From the NCBI GenBank assembly GCA_023381695.1, contig JAMCQP010000121.1, forward strand, positions 1 to 33,918: DNA of 33,918 bases. The letters are read 5' to 3'. The position numbers and the translations under genes are program-made. The notes beneath the pieces were generated by a model. It saw nothing but the letters and a program-made list of their open reading frames with translations, made no database searches and was not told the DNA's origin. This DNA is from Bacillota bacterium. Its GTDB lineage: Bacteria > Bacillota > UBA5301 > JAMCQP01. Every line of letters starts with the position of its first letter. Position 1 is the stretch's first letter. Below, in pieces: positions 8,385 to 16,959 of this stretch.

Positions 8385-9617
8385 ATGATGAAAATGACCA
8401 ATCGTAATGCTCCCAAGAAGACCCGAATTGTGCGGATCGATCCCTTAAAACCGGAGAAGAAGCTGCTCGAAGAGGCCGCCGTGATCCTCCGCCAGGGGGG
8501 TACGGTGGCCTTTCCTACAGAGACGGTCTACGGGCTGGGCGCCAATGCCCTTGATCCGGTGGCGGTTCAGGGGATCTTTGCCGCCAAGGGGCGCCCCGCG
8601 GACAACCCGTTGATTGCGCATATCGCCGGCCGCGCCACCCTGGAGGAGCTTGCCGAGACGCCTTCAGAGGTGGAAGGGCTTGTCAACCTGCTCATCAGCC
8701 GTTTTTGGCCGGGGCCGCTGACCTTGATCCTGCCCAAAAAGCCGGTCGTGCCTGATGTGGTCACGGGTGGCCTGGATACGGTGGCGGTTCGGATGCCGGA
8801 TCACCCGATCGCTCTGGCCCTGATCGCCGCCGCAGGGGTGCCGGTGGCCGCCCCGAGCGCCAACACCTCGGGCCGTCCAAGCCCGACCACGGCGGCGCAC
8901 GTAATTGCCGACCTGGACGGCAAGGTGGAGATGATCATCGACGGCGGGCCGACGGGCATCGGGGTGGAGTCGACAGTGCTGGATCTGACCACCCGGGTGC
9001 CAACCCTGCTCCGGCCGGGCGGGGTGGCCCTGGAAGACCTGCGGGCGCTCGTGGGAGAAGTGGAACTCGATCGGGGGCTTCAAGACCGCGAAAGCAAAGG
9101 GGAAGGTGGACGCGGGCGTGGGCTTGAGGACGAAGCCCATGCCCATTTCAAGCCGCGCGCGCCGGGGATGAAATACACCCACTACGCCCCCCGGGCGCGG
9201 GTGATACTGGTGGAAGGCACGAATGAAGGCACGGACGTGGAGGCAATCCGGGAGGCGGTGGCCCATCTGGCGCAAAAGCTGCTTGAAGGCGGCCGGCGGG
9301 TGGGAATTATGGCCACCAGCGAGACCCAGGCTCTTTACCGACAAAGGTTCCTCAAGGGGGAAGCTGGCACGGCGCAGGAAAGAGCTGAAGCCAAAGCGAG
9401 CCGTGCGTCAGCGGACCGTACACCCCGGGTGGTTGTGAAATCCGCCGGAACGCGCCTGGATCCGGGCACGATTGCCACGTCGCTTTTCCGGCTCTTGCGG
9501 GAATTTGACACTGATAATGTCGAGGTGATCATCGCAGAGGGCATACCGGCGTCGGGCCTTGGCCTTGCCGTGATGAACCGACTGCGCAAGGCCGCCAGCG
9601 AGATTGTCGAGGTGTGA
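8385..9617 (+). CDS. ywlC: L-threonylcarbamoyladenylate synthase, Sua5 type
   Basis: This enzyme makes threonylcarbamoyl-AMP from threonine, bicarbonate and ATP for the t6A37 modification of ANN-decoding tRNAs. The YrdC/Sua5 domain covers about residues 15-215, with FPTETVYGLGANAL, KGRPADNPL and APSANTSGRPSP, which together supply the nucleotide and threonine pocket. The C-terminal Sua5 domain begins near RAPGMKYTHYAPRA (about residue 260), the hallmark linker that separates the long Sua5 form from short TsaC. At 410 residues it is longer than the usual ~350. The excess is charged linker before RAPGMKY and a segment around residues 325-345. ATG 8385, 8388 and 8394 are all possible starts; 8388 has the best spacing from AGGG. 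Confidence 0.94.
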   Translation: MMKMTNRNAPKKTRIVRIDPLKPEKKLLEEAAVILRQGGTVAFPTETVYGLGANALDPVAVQGIFAAKGRPADNPLIAHIAGRATLEELAETPSEVEGLVNLLISRFWPGPLTLILPKKPVVPDVVTGGLDTVAVRMPDHPIALALIAAAGVPVAAPSANTSGRPSPTTAAHVIADLDGKVEMIIDGGPTGIGVESTVLDLTTRVPTLLRPGGVALEDLRALVGEVELDRGLQDRESKGEGGRGRGLEDEAHAHFKPRAPGMKYTHYAPRARVILVEGTNEGTDVEAIREAVAHLAQKLLEGGRRVGIMATSETQALYRQRFLKGEAGTAQERAEAKASRASADRTPRVVVKSAGTRLDPGTIATSLFRLLREFDTDNVEVIIAEGIPASGLGLAVMNRLRKAASEIVEV

Positions 9618-9625
9618 ATCAAGAG

Positions 9626-9651
9626 GATGGCCATTGCCGTCAATTGCCATC
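9626..9651. terminator. Stem-loop between convergent genes
   Basis: GATGGCCATTG (9626-9636) and CAATTGCCATC (9641-9651) form an 11-position hairpin with one mismatch and a four-base loop. It sits in the 44-base gap between the convergent ywlC and the phosphatase-like gene. No strong T tract follows on either strand, so termination is inferred mainly from position. Confidence 0.35.
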
Positions 9652-9661
9652 AAGGCTCCGC

Positions 9662-11947
9662 TTATCCGAACCGCCGCTCTTCCAGGAGCAACGTGACCAG
9701 GATGGCGGTGGGGTAGAGCATCAACGTGGCCGCCGCCACCACCCCCGAATCGTTGAAGGCGAATGCGGCTATCGATCCGATGAAGGACGCCCACAGGCCG
9801 ATGGCCAGGTAAGGATTTTTCTGCGCCACGGTCTTTAAAAGGCCGACCGGCCGGTAAAAGAGCACGCCCAGAATGAGTATGAAGGTCAGGAGGACGTCCG
9901 CCCACGGCGTGTAGTGGATCAGCTTCCAGTTCATCTCGAACTTGCGGGTGAAGACTTCCACCAGTTCGCTTACCCCGCCGCCCTGCACCGTGTTGATCAA
10001 TCGGCCCAGGTGGGATGCCCCGGCCGGGTTTTTGAAATAATCCCAGAAAGCCAGCCCGGCGAGAAGGGCAACCACGGCCGCTGCGATGGCCAGGAACGTC
10101 ACCGGCCGCGGCCGGATGTTTCTAAGTCCCATCCAGGCGGTGATGAACGCCGACAGCGCCGTCAACAGCCCGCCAACGTTGATTCCGATGCGCGGCGACC
10201 CGATGAGAATGCTGATGCCGGTAAATAAGAGCACCAGCAGCACCTCTGTCCCCTGCTTCTTCTGCAACGCGGGGATCCGGTCCAGGACCAGCATCAAACC
10301 AATGAGAGCGGCGCCCACCAGCACCCCCATGTATTCGTTGCCAATTCCATAGTAGCGTGCACCTCCGATGGCGTCATAACCCAGGATGGAACGTTGCATG
10401 AGGTGGGCGCCGGCCAGGGTGTCCACGCCAAGGGCCGCCGCGGTCAAAAGATAGACCAGGATAAAGGGATCGGCCGGGTTTCGGTGCAATGTCCAGGCCA
10501 CCACCGTAAGGATGACGGTTATGGCGATGATCAGAAGCGCATTGGAGACGGGGGACAGAAGCCCCGCCAGCGGCAGGAACAGGAGCGCCAGCGGGACCGC
10601 CGTCAGAGCCAGCATGCCCACTTGCAATGGCTGGCGAAGTTTCCCGAGCTTGAAGCGTTTCTGGGTGCCTCCCAGGAGGATGACCAGGATGGCCGAAAGG
10701 AACAGCACGATCTGGGCAAACACATAGCTCTTGATCACGGGAGGCCGCTGGTCGTAGGTGGCCACGATCTGCCGGTTCAATTTTACCAGGGGAACCAGGG
10801 CGTCCGCCGCTGGTTGAGCTTGTAGCGGGCGTCCGAGCATGGCAAAAGGCACGGGAACTCCAAGCCAGTCCAGGATGGTGGGGGCGATGTCGATATTGGC
10901 GGCGATGCCGGCCCGGTGGGTGGTGGGGGTGGTCAGGATCCCCGGTTTCACCCCGGCGCCCCCCACGATCACGAAGGTAAGGTAGTTGCTTTGCCTGGCG
11001 GCGTCCCGTGACGGCTGGGGCGAGGTCAGGATGATTCTCGTATTTTGGGGATCCACTTCGGCAAACAGGTCCCGGAGGAAATTGTCCACCCGGTGAAGCG
11101 CCGCCCCGCGGTGCCGCCCCAGCATCTGATCTGTAAGGGAATCCGAGTATTCGTTGACCCGGAGGGTATCGCCGGTTTCAATCACGATTAGATCCGCTTT
11201 GGGATAGACTTCCCGGAAACGCTCCAGAAGTTTGTCGTAGTCGGTTCGCCGCCCGTAAGGGGCCAGCGGATCGTTTATCAGCAACCCTCTGCTCACGTCC
11301 CCAATAGGGACCTGCCCCAGTTCATCCATGGCCAGGGGCACGACCGGGCGCATGGTCTGGCTGCCGAGATCGGAGTTGCCCAGCACGGCCACGATTTTGC
11401 CGGCTTCTTTAAGGGCGCTGCCCAGCCCGCCCAGCAGCACCGTATGGTTCACCGCAAGGTTTATGGCCACGAGTTTCGGGAGATCCAGGGAGACAATGGC
11501 GTCGGGAGTGGAGACCAGGCCGTTATCCCGCTCATAGATGGCGCCTGCGGTTTCGCGCAGGTAAAAGTCCCGGCTGCGGGAGGCCAGGCCGGTCTTCTTC
11601 GACCCCATTCCCCGCGAGCCGGCTCCGATGGTCACGTAAGAATTTTCAACGGTGTATCCCCCGGCGGTCCGGGTGTTCATGAGAGCTACGGCCCCGTTGG
11701 CACGCAAAAGGCGCCTGATGACGGGTATGTTCGCCTGGGCCAGATCGTCCAGGTTGACGGCGTTGACGATTACCAGCACCGCCTTGCGTGGGGCGGCCGG
11801 ACTCGCCGGTGCGGCGGCAAAAATAGGAAGGGTAGCCAGCGCAAAAAAGAGTGTCGACAAAAAGACTGTCAACAGGGCAAAAATGGCCATTGGCAGGCCA
11901 GGTGAAGTCCGCAAGCCAGCCCGGCAAAAAGGCCTGTAATTGGTCAA
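9662..11947 (-). CDS. Polytopic membrane protein with alkaline-phosphatase-like extracytoplasmic head
   Basis: The product is about 761 residues. A hydrophobic N-terminal signal (MAIFALLTVFLSTLFF...) is followed by an extracytoplasmic domain of about 360 residues resembling the alkaline phosphatase/sulfatase/phosphoglyceromutase superfamily: the VLVIVNAVNLDDL strand, PVIRRLLRANGAVALMNTR, and near the end NIDIAPTILDWLGVPVPFAMLG. The remaining ~340 residues contain around ten or eleven membrane segments. The usual metal-binding DHG motif reads TSPQPS and the first-strand Asp position reads Asn, so catalysis may be lost or altered. I chose TTG 11947 because AGAGAGGTG lies seven bases upstream; TTG 11998 and ATG 11890 are alternatives. 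It diverges from the ECF sigma gene. Confidence 0.75.
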   Translation of the reverse strand: MTNYRPFCRAGLRTSPGLPMAIFALLTVFLSTLFFALATLPIFAAAPASPAAPRKAVLVIVNAVNLDDLAQANIPVIRRLLRANGAVALMNTRTAGGYTVENSYVTIGAGSRGMGSKKTGLASRSRDFYLRETAGAIYERDNGLVSTPDAIVSLDLPKLVAINLAVNHTVLLGGLGSALKEAGKIVAVLGNSDLGSQTMRPVVPLAMDELGQVPIGDVSRGLLINDPLAPYGRRTDYDKLLERFREVYPKADLIVIETGDTLRVNEYSDSLTDQMLGRHRGAALHRVDNFLRDLFAEVDPQNTRIILTSPQPSRDAARQSNYLTFVIVGGAGVKPGILTTPTTHRAGIAANIDIAPTILDWLGVPVPFAMLGRPLQAQPAADALVPLVKLNRQIVATYDQRPPVIKSYVFAQIVLFLSAILVILLGGTQKRFKLGKLRQPLQVGMLALTAVPLALLFLPLAGLLSPVSNALLIIAITVILTVVAWTLHRNPADPFILVYLLTAAALGVDTLAGAHLMQRSILGYDAIGGARYYGIGNEYMGVLVGAALIGLMLVLDRIPALQKKQGTEVLLVLLFTGISILIGSPRIGINVGGLLTALSAFITAWMGLRNIRPRPVTFLAIAAAVVALLAGLAFWDYFKNPAGASHLGRLINTVQGGGVSELVEVFTRKFEMNWKLIHYTPWADVLLTFILILGVLFYRPVGLLKTVAQKNPYLAIGLWASFIGSIAAFAFNDSGVVAAATLMLYPTAILVTLLLEERRFG

Positions 11948-12074
11948 AGGGGTGCACCTCTCTGCGATATCGATTAAACCTCTAATAATTCGGCGCAAGA
12001 GGGTCTAATCCTTCTTACCGGTGGCAGATCCTCCCACTTTTCTTCGCGGGGTGAATGAGTTATACTTAGCGCAG

Positions 12075-12100
12075 GGAACTTTTAATGGCAGAGCCCCGTT
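12075..12100 (+). promoter_or_regulatory. Putative ECF sigma-type promoter (autoregulatory)
   Basis: GGAACTTT at 12075-12082 and CGTT at 12097-12100 are separated so that GGAAC and CGTT are 17 bases apart, matching the common ECF pattern GGAAC-N16/17-CGTT. It lies about 45 bases before the start of an ECF sigma factor gene. Autoregulation is the usual behaviour of such loci, so this is inferred to be the sigma factor's own promoter. Confidence 0.55.
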
Positions 12101-12144
12101 AAAATATAGCGTGAGGCAGTGACAGGACGTCAAGGATTGTGGTG

Positions 12145-12753
12145 ATGGGCATGATTCAGACCCAGGTGCAGGCGGGTGTTCGCTTTCAAGAGAGCGACCT
12201 CCACCTTTTCGAGCAACTGGTGCAAAAACACGAAAAGTACGCCTTTAACATCGCTTACCGGATGGTCGGCAACGTGGAGGAGGCCAAGGATCTGGCCCAG
12301 GAGGCTTTCGTCCGGGCATTTCGGGCGTTTGACAGGTTTGAGCAGGGCACTTCTTTTGAGCGCTGGCTCTACCGGATCATCTCCAACCTCTACATCGATC
12401 TGGTGCGCAAGAAGAGCCGCGCCCGGGAGGAGTCCCTTGACGCCCCGATCATCACCGAAAACGGCCAGATGGAGAAAGTGGTGGCGGATACCTCCAACGA
12501 TCCGGATGCTCTCCTGGAGATCAACGCCTTCGACGGGGAGATTCAAAAGGCGCTGGAGGCGCTGCCGGCCGAGTACCGGATGGCGGTGATTCTCTGCGAT
12601 GTTCAGGGCTTCTCATATGAGGAGATTTCGCATATGTTGCGTTGCTCGATTGGAACGGTGCGATCACGCATCCATCGAGGCCGCAAGCAATTGCGGGAGA
12701 TGCTCAAGAGTTACCCGTCGGTTTACAATATTCGGAGGGCGGAGAGCCAGTAG
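12145..12753 (+). CDS. ECF-type RNA polymerase sigma factor (SigW/SigE-like)
   Basis: An alternative sigma factor of about 202 residues that redirects RNA polymerase in response to envelope stress. Sigma region 2 spans about residues 15-95 (AFNIAYRMVGNVEEAKDLAQ, then FVRAFRAFDRF and the FERWLYRIISNLYIDL helix). Region 4 spans about 135-195 (LPAEYRMAVILCDVQGFSYE, then the helix-turn-helix EISHMLRCSIGTVRSRIHRG). There is no region 1 or 3, as expected for ECF factors. Starts at GTG 12139, ATG 12145 and ATG 12151 are possible; ATG 12145 is best placed after AAGGAT. The anti-sigma gene begins 38 bases downstream. Confidence 0.93.
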   Translation: MGMIQTQVQAGVRFQESDLHLFEQLVQKHEKYAFNIAYRMVGNVEEAKDLAQEAFVRAFRAFDRFEQGTSFERWLYRIISNLYIDLVRKKSRAREESLDAPIITENGQMEKVVADTSNDPDALLEINAFDGEIQKALEALPAEYRMAVILCDVQGFSYEEISHMLRCSIGTVRSRIHRGRKQLREMLKSYPSVYNIRRAESQ

Positions 12754-12791
12754 AGACCAGTAAAGGATTGGAAGCGTCAGGTGGTGTATCA

Positions 12792-13457
12792 ATGAATTGC
12801 CAAAAGGTTGGCAACCTTCTATCGGCATTTCTTGACCGGGAACTGTGCTACGAGGACGACCGCAGGATCCGGCGGCATCTTGCTTTTTGCCAATCCTGCA
12901 GCACGGAATACGAGGAACTCAAGGCCGCCAGGGACTTGGTAGGCAGCCTTTCGTCCCAGGAGTTGCCCACTGGTTTCTGGCTCGAGCTGCATGAGCGTCT
13001 GAAGGCGGAAGCCCGGCACGCCGGCAGCGGGGGCGTCGATTTGAGGATCGGGCCGGCCGGAAAGAAACTTTCTCTTCTGGCCAGCCGCTGGTGGCCGTCA
13101 CATTTCAAAACGTATAAACTGGTACCGGCCGGGGTTCTGATCATGGTGGTTCTGGTCATGCCTTTCCTGGTCGTTTCACTGGAACCTGTGCCCGAAAGCG
13201 TAAGCGTGGACTCGTTTTTAAGCGAACACAACCTGCATGCGGCGGAACAGGCTCTGGCAGATGAGGGGCCGTTGACCTATCGGTTGACCCGGGAAGAACT
13301 GACCGCTCTGGATCCGCCACAGGTAGGCTGGCAGAGCGCCTCTGTAATTTTGGGGAGTGTTCATGCCGATTCTTTTGCGGATCCTTCCATTCACCCGGCC
13401 TCCCACAGCCATAGCGACGGTTTTCAGGAATCGCCGGCCGCGTGGCGGCAACCTTGA
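12792..13457 (+). CDS. Membrane-bound zinc-finger anti-sigma factor
   Basis: Predicted to hold the preceding ECF sigma factor inactive at the membrane. The N-terminus (MNCQKV...FLDREL) with HLAFCQSC is the zf-HC2/ZAS zinc-binding signature (Cys3, then H-x3-C-x2-C near residues 29-36). A single membrane segment (LVPAGVLIMVVLVMPFLVV, about residues 116-134) separates the cytoplasmic sigma-binding part from an outer tail of about 85 residues, rich in His/Ser near its end. The frame is open further upstream, but ATG 12792 has AGGTGG seven bases before it and places the zinc finger at the N-terminus as in the family. Its end overlaps the ribosome-binding site of the RseB-like gene. Confidence 0.88.
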   Translation: MNCQKVGNLLSAFLDRELCYEDDRRIRRHLAFCQSCSTEYEELKAARDLVGSLSSQELPTGFWLELHERLKAEARHAGSGGVDLRIGPAGKKLSLLASRWWPSHFKTYKLVPAGVLIMVVLVMPFLVVSLEPVPESVSVDSFLSEHNLHAAEQALADEGPLTYRLTREELTALDPPQVGWQSASVILGSVHADSFADPSIHPASHSHSDGFQESPAAWRQP

Positions 13458-13468
13458 GGGTGAGTGAG

Positions 13469-14512
13469 ATGCATAAAAGAGCCTTGGCATCCGGGATGGG
13501 GATGTTGGTTGCGCTTCTGGCCATCGCCCCGCCGGCGTTCGGATTTACCGAGGACTCCCTGATCAAGCTTGTGGAGAAGGCCAACAATTCGCCGGCGCTT
13601 GTGGACTATATCGGGAACCAGGTGGTGGTGGACGGTACAGGGGGAAGCGAGCATATCACGGTGGTGAAGATCTTCCACCGCCGGCCGAATCTGACCCGTT
13701 ACGAGTACCAGGAGTCAGCGGAGCGGGCCGGGTGGGTGGTGATCGACGATGGCGCCGACACCTGGCAGTTTGAGCCGCGCGGGCGGCTGGTGATCAGCTT
13801 CAGTTCGACGAGCGGGGCCAGATTTCGCCAGCAGCAGGCCGAGGAACTTCGCCTGCTGCGCAAAAATTACCGGTTCGTCCACGGCGGCTTCGGGAAGGTG
13901 GCGGGCCGCGAGGCCCACATCGTGGAGATCCTGCCCAGACATCCCGGCAACCCCTCGCAGCGGCTGTGGATTGATCGGGAGCAAGCGTTGACCCTGAAGA
14001 CCGAAAAATTCAGAGCCAATGGCTCGCTGGAATACCTTTCTTACTTTGTGGACATAGCTCTGGCGGACCCGCCCGGCGAGGATCTCTTCCAGGTGAAGAT
14101 CCCGCCGGGGGTCGATGTGGTCAGACATCCAGGGGTAAACGTTTTTGAACCGGTCGAGGTTCTCCGGGCCAAGACGGATGTAAACATCCAGCTTCCGGGC
14201 GATCTGCCGCCGGGGTTTGTCTTCGCCGGGGCGAGCATGGCGGCTCTGGCGCAGTTCAAGGGCGGGGTGTATCTGAAGTTTACCGACGGGCTCAACGTGA
14301 TCTCCCTTTTTGAGACCGTGGCGCCCAGAGGAAAGACCTACGTGGTGGACAACGCCCGCCGGGTTTCGATTGGCGGGATGGTCGGCTATCTCACGGAAAA
14401 CTGTGACGTGCAGCTATTGAACTGGACTGCCAACGGAACCAACTACACGCTTATCGGGGAGGTTCCACCCGATGTCCTTCTCCAGATGGCGGGGTCCATC
14501 GGCGGCAGGTAA
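13469..14512 (+). CDS. Exported RseB/MucB-like sigma regulatory protein
   Basis: The 347-residue protein starts with a Sec-type signal peptide (MHKRALASGMGMLVALLAIA, cleavage likely after PPAFG). The body follows the RseB/MucB plan, a LolA-like first domain and a smaller C-terminal domain: short strands such as HITVVKIFHRRPNLTRYEY, RLWIDREQALTLKTEKF and PPGFVFAGASMAALAQF. In Gram-negative bacteria RseB binds the anti-sigma factor outside the membrane and tunes its proteolysis. By context this protein would act on the anti-sigma factor encoded upstream. ATG 13469 is preferred over GTG 13442 because GAGGG lies eight bases upstream. Confidence 0.82.
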   Translation: MHKRALASGMGMLVALLAIAPPAFGFTEDSLIKLVEKANNSPALVDYIGNQVVVDGTGGSEHITVVKIFHRRPNLTRYEYQESAERAGWVVIDDGADTWQFEPRGRLVISFSSTSGARFRQQQAEELRLLRKNYRFVHGGFGKVAGREAHIVEILPRHPGNPSQRLWIDREQALTLKTEKFRANGSLEYLSYFVDIALADPPGEDLFQVKIPPGVDVVRHPGVNVFEPVEVLRAKTDVNIQLPGDLPPGFVFAGASMAALAQFKGGVYLKFTDGLNVISLFETVAPRGKTYVVDNARRVSIGGMVGYLTENCDVQLLNWTANGTNYTLIGEVPPDVLLQMAGSIGGR

Positions 14513-14604
14513 AGCGAAGGCCGGCAAACAGCCAGGGATTTTTCAAGTGGTTTAAGGCTACGATATTGAGGCCATAAAGACAATCTTTTCAGGAGGGTTC
14601 CACA

Positions 14605-15798
14605 ATGTCCTTCGAATCGATGCGAAAGCTTCTTTCCAAGTATTTCCCCTTTATAATTGTGGCGCTGGTGGCGGCCATGGCGGGCGGGATCATCGTCGGC
14701 AAACTGGTCCTGGGACAGTCCAGCCTGGCGGAGAATGAATCCGTTCAAAAAACCGCGGCCGGCGGGCAGGTGGCGGCCAGGGCGATTACCCCCGAAAACC
14801 CCAACGCGGTGGCGGATGTGGCCGAGCAGGTGGCGCCGGCGGTGGTCAAGATCGAGACAACCTACCCGCGGAGGGCCAACCCGCACGACAACCCGTTCTT
14901 CAACGACCCCTTCTTCAGGCAGTTCTTCGGCGACATGATCCCGCAGGACGAAGGGGCGCAGGTTGGGCTTGGCTCGGGATTCATCTTCAATAAGGACGGT
15001 TACATCCTCACCAACCAGCACGTGGTGGGCGGGGCCGACAAGATCAAGGTGACCATCAAGGGCTTTGATAAGCCGTTTGAAGCTAAATTGGTCGGGTCGG
15101 ACAGGAGCCTGGACCTGGCCGTGCTCAGGATTGAGGCTCCCAGGGACAAGTCGCTTCCCACGGTGGAGTTGGGCGATTCGGACAAGCTGCGCCAGGGGGA
15201 GTGGGTGATCGCCATCGGCGATCCGTACGGGCTGGACTGGACGGTCACGGCGGGCGTGGTGAGCGCCAAGGGCAGGCCGGTGACGGTCTCCGACGAGGGA
15301 AGCCCCCGGCGGTACAAGAACCTGATCCAGACCGACGCGGCCATCAACCCGGGGAATAGCGGCGGTCCGCTGCTCAACCTGGAAGGCCAGGTGGTCGGCA
15401 TCAACGCGGCGGTGAACACCGCCGGCCAGGGACTTGGTTTCGCCATCCCCATCAATATGGCCAAGAATGTTCTGAAGGACCTCATGGAACACGGCAAGGT
15501 GGTCCGGGCCTGGCTGGGAGTCAGCATCCAGAACATCACGCCGGATCTGGCGGATGCCATGCGCCTGCCGGTGAACAGCGGCGTAATCATCACCGATGTC
15601 ATAAACGGCGGCCCGGCGGATAAAGCGGGGCTTGAGCGTGGCGATATCGTCAAGGAGTTTGACGGCGCCAAAGTGACCGATAGCGACCAACTGGTGGACA
15701 TGGTGCAGAAGGCCAAGATCGGCGGCAAGGTGGTTCTGGTCGTCATCCGTGACGGCAACACCAGGTTTGTCACCGCCAAGATCGAGGCGCAACCTTAA
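14605..15798 (+). CDS. htrA: HtrA/DegP-type serine protease with PDZ domain
   Basis: An envelope quality-control protease of 397 residues. An N-terminal membrane anchor (about residues 13-34) is followed by a linker and the trypsin-like domain: GSGFIFNKDGYILTNQHVV with the catalytic His, DLAVLRIEAP with Asp, and NPGNSGGPLLN with the Ser nucleophile. One PDZ domain (about 300-395, WLGVSIQNITPDLAD onward) ends the protein. It has a clear AGGAGGG ribosome-binding site before ATG 14605 and follows the sigma/anti-sigma/RseB genes after about 90 bases. It is probably part of the same stress response, as a target or as the protease that degrades the anti-sigma factor. Confidence 0.95.
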   Translation: MSFESMRKLLSKYFPFIIVALVAAMAGGIIVGKLVLGQSSLAENESVQKTAAGGQVAARAITPENPNAVADVAEQVAPAVVKIETTYPRRANPHDNPFFNDPFFRQFFGDMIPQDEGAQVGLGSGFIFNKDGYILTNQHVVGGADKIKVTIKGFDKPFEAKLVGSDRSLDLAVLRIEAPRDKSLPTVELGDSDKLRQGEWVIAIGDPYGLDWTVTAGVVSAKGRPVTVSDEGSPRRYKNLIQTDAAINPGNSGGPLLNLEGQVVGINAAVNTAGQGLGFAIPINMAKNVLKDLMEHGKVVRAWLGVSIQNITPDLADAMRLPVNSGVIITDVINGGPADKAGLERGDIVKEFDGAKVTDSDQLVDMVQKAKIGGKVVLVVIRDGNTRFVTAKIEAQP

Positions 15799-15884
15799 AA
15801 GACGATCAAAGGCAGGGGCCAGTCTCAAAGGTTGCCGCATTAAAACGCCAACCATCCTCCATCTCCCATATCCTCTCACGGCGG

Positions 15885-15913
15885 AAGGGATACCTGAAAA
15901 CGGTGTCCCTTTT
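15885..15913. terminator. Putative terminator between htrA and hypE
   Basis: AAGGGA (15885-15890) pairs with TCCCTT (15906-15911), with inner ACC/GGT pairs (15892-15894 with 15902-15904). On the plus strand a short T tract follows. It lies between two convergent transcripts and could stop htrA transcription and perhaps act on both strands. The T tract is modest. Confidence 0.5.
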
Positions 15914-15925
15914 GCTTGGGGTGGG

Positions 15926-16930
15926 TTAACAAATTCTCGGCAGCATTTCTCCTTCCAGCATGTCAAGGAGGCGTTCCCCGCCGAAGGCGGTCTTAAGCGC
16001 CACCAGGCCCGGATGTTCCGCGACTGCCTCGCCGATTATGGCGGAGTCCTTTCCCAGGGGGTGCCGGCGCATCCGTTCCAGGATCGCTTTTGCCGATGCC
16101 GGCGGGGCAATCACCACCACTTTACCTTCATTCGCCAGATACAGGGGGTCGAATCCCAGCATCTCGGAAGCGCCCCGAACCGCGCCGGAAACCGGAATCG
16201 CGTTCTCCTCGAGAATGATTCCCACGTGGGACTGGCGGGAAATCTCGTTCAGAGTTGTCGCCAGCCCACCCCGGGTGGGATCCCTCAAACAGTGGACCGC
16301 TCCGGCCTCCATTGCCTCGGCGATCAGTCCGTGGAGAGCGGCGCAGTCGCTCAGGATTGGCGTCTCCCAGTTTATTCCCGCGCGTTCGGACATCACCGCC
16401 AGGCCGTGTTCGCCTATATTTCCATTAATCAAGACCAGGTCTCCGGGCCGTGCCATCTCTCCGCCGACCCGCACGCTTTCCGGAATTATCCCGAGGCCGG
16501 TGGTATTGATAAAGAGCTGGTCGGCCTTTCCCTTTTCCACCACCTTGGTGTCGCCGGTGACGATCTTCACGCCTGCCTCGAGGCAAGCGGCGGCGATGGA
16601 GGCCACCACCTTCTCCAGGAGTTCCACGGGCAATCCTTCCTCAATGATCAGTCCAAGGCTCAGATAGAGCGGCCGCGCGCCGGATACAGCCAGGTCGTTC
16701 ACCGTTCCGCATACCGCCAGTTTACCGATATCGCCGCCGCGGAAAAAGATGGGTTGCACCACAAAACAATCGGTGGTCATCGCCAGTTTTCCGGGGACCA
16801 CGTCAAACACCGCCGCATCGTTCCCCTGCAGCAGGATGTCATTGCCCAGGTAACGGTAGAAAACCTCCTGAATCAGCCGGTGGCTTGCCCCGCCACCGCC
16901 GCCATGCGCCAGCAGAATCCGTGGTTCCAT
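15926..16930 (-). CDS. hypE: Hydrogenase maturation protein HypE
   Basis: HypE receives a carbamoyl group from HypF on its C-terminal cysteine and dehydrates it with ATP to a thiocyanate, the source of the two cyanide ligands of the NiFe centre. The 334-residue protein has the PurM-like ATP-binding fold (GGGGGASHRLI near the N-terminus, NDAAVFDV, and GDTKVVEKG in the middle) and ends exactly in PRIC, with the catalytic cysteine as the last residue. The frame is open to 16960, but ATG 16930 has a GGAGGAAGG ribosome-binding site directly upstream. It is the last gene of the ten-gene hydrogenase operon, 29 bases after hypD. Confidence 0.97.
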   Translation of the reverse strand: MEPRILLAHGGGGGASHRLIQEVFYRYLGNDILLQGNDAAVFDVVPGKLAMTTDCFVVQPIFFRGGDIGKLAVCGTVNDLAVSGARPLYLSLGLIIEEGLPVELLEKVVASIAAACLEAGVKIVTGDTKVVEKGKADQLFINTTGLGIIPESVRVGGEMARPGDLVLINGNIGEHGLAVMSERAGINWETPILSDCAALHGLIAEAMEAGAVHCLRDPTRGGLATTLNEISRQSHVGIILEENAIPVSGAVRGASEMLGFDPLYLANEGKVVVIAPPASAKAILERMRRHPLGKDSAIIGEAVAEHPGLVALKTAFGGERLLDMLEGEMLPRIC

Positions 16931-16959
16931 GGCCTTCCTCCTCCACGATCGTAACCACA

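Noticed and set aside
15789..15835. GCAACCTT/AAGGTTGC inverted repeat after htrA
   Set aside because: Eight-base arms with a 31-base loop and no T tract; the hairpin at 15885-15913 is a better terminator candidate.
14443..15966. Long minus-strand open frame (507 codons) opposite htrA and the end of the RseB-like gene
   Set aside because: It is His/Arg/Pro-rich with no domain pattern, and it lies opposite genes with clear catalytic motifs; a typical antisense shadow in GC-rich DNA.
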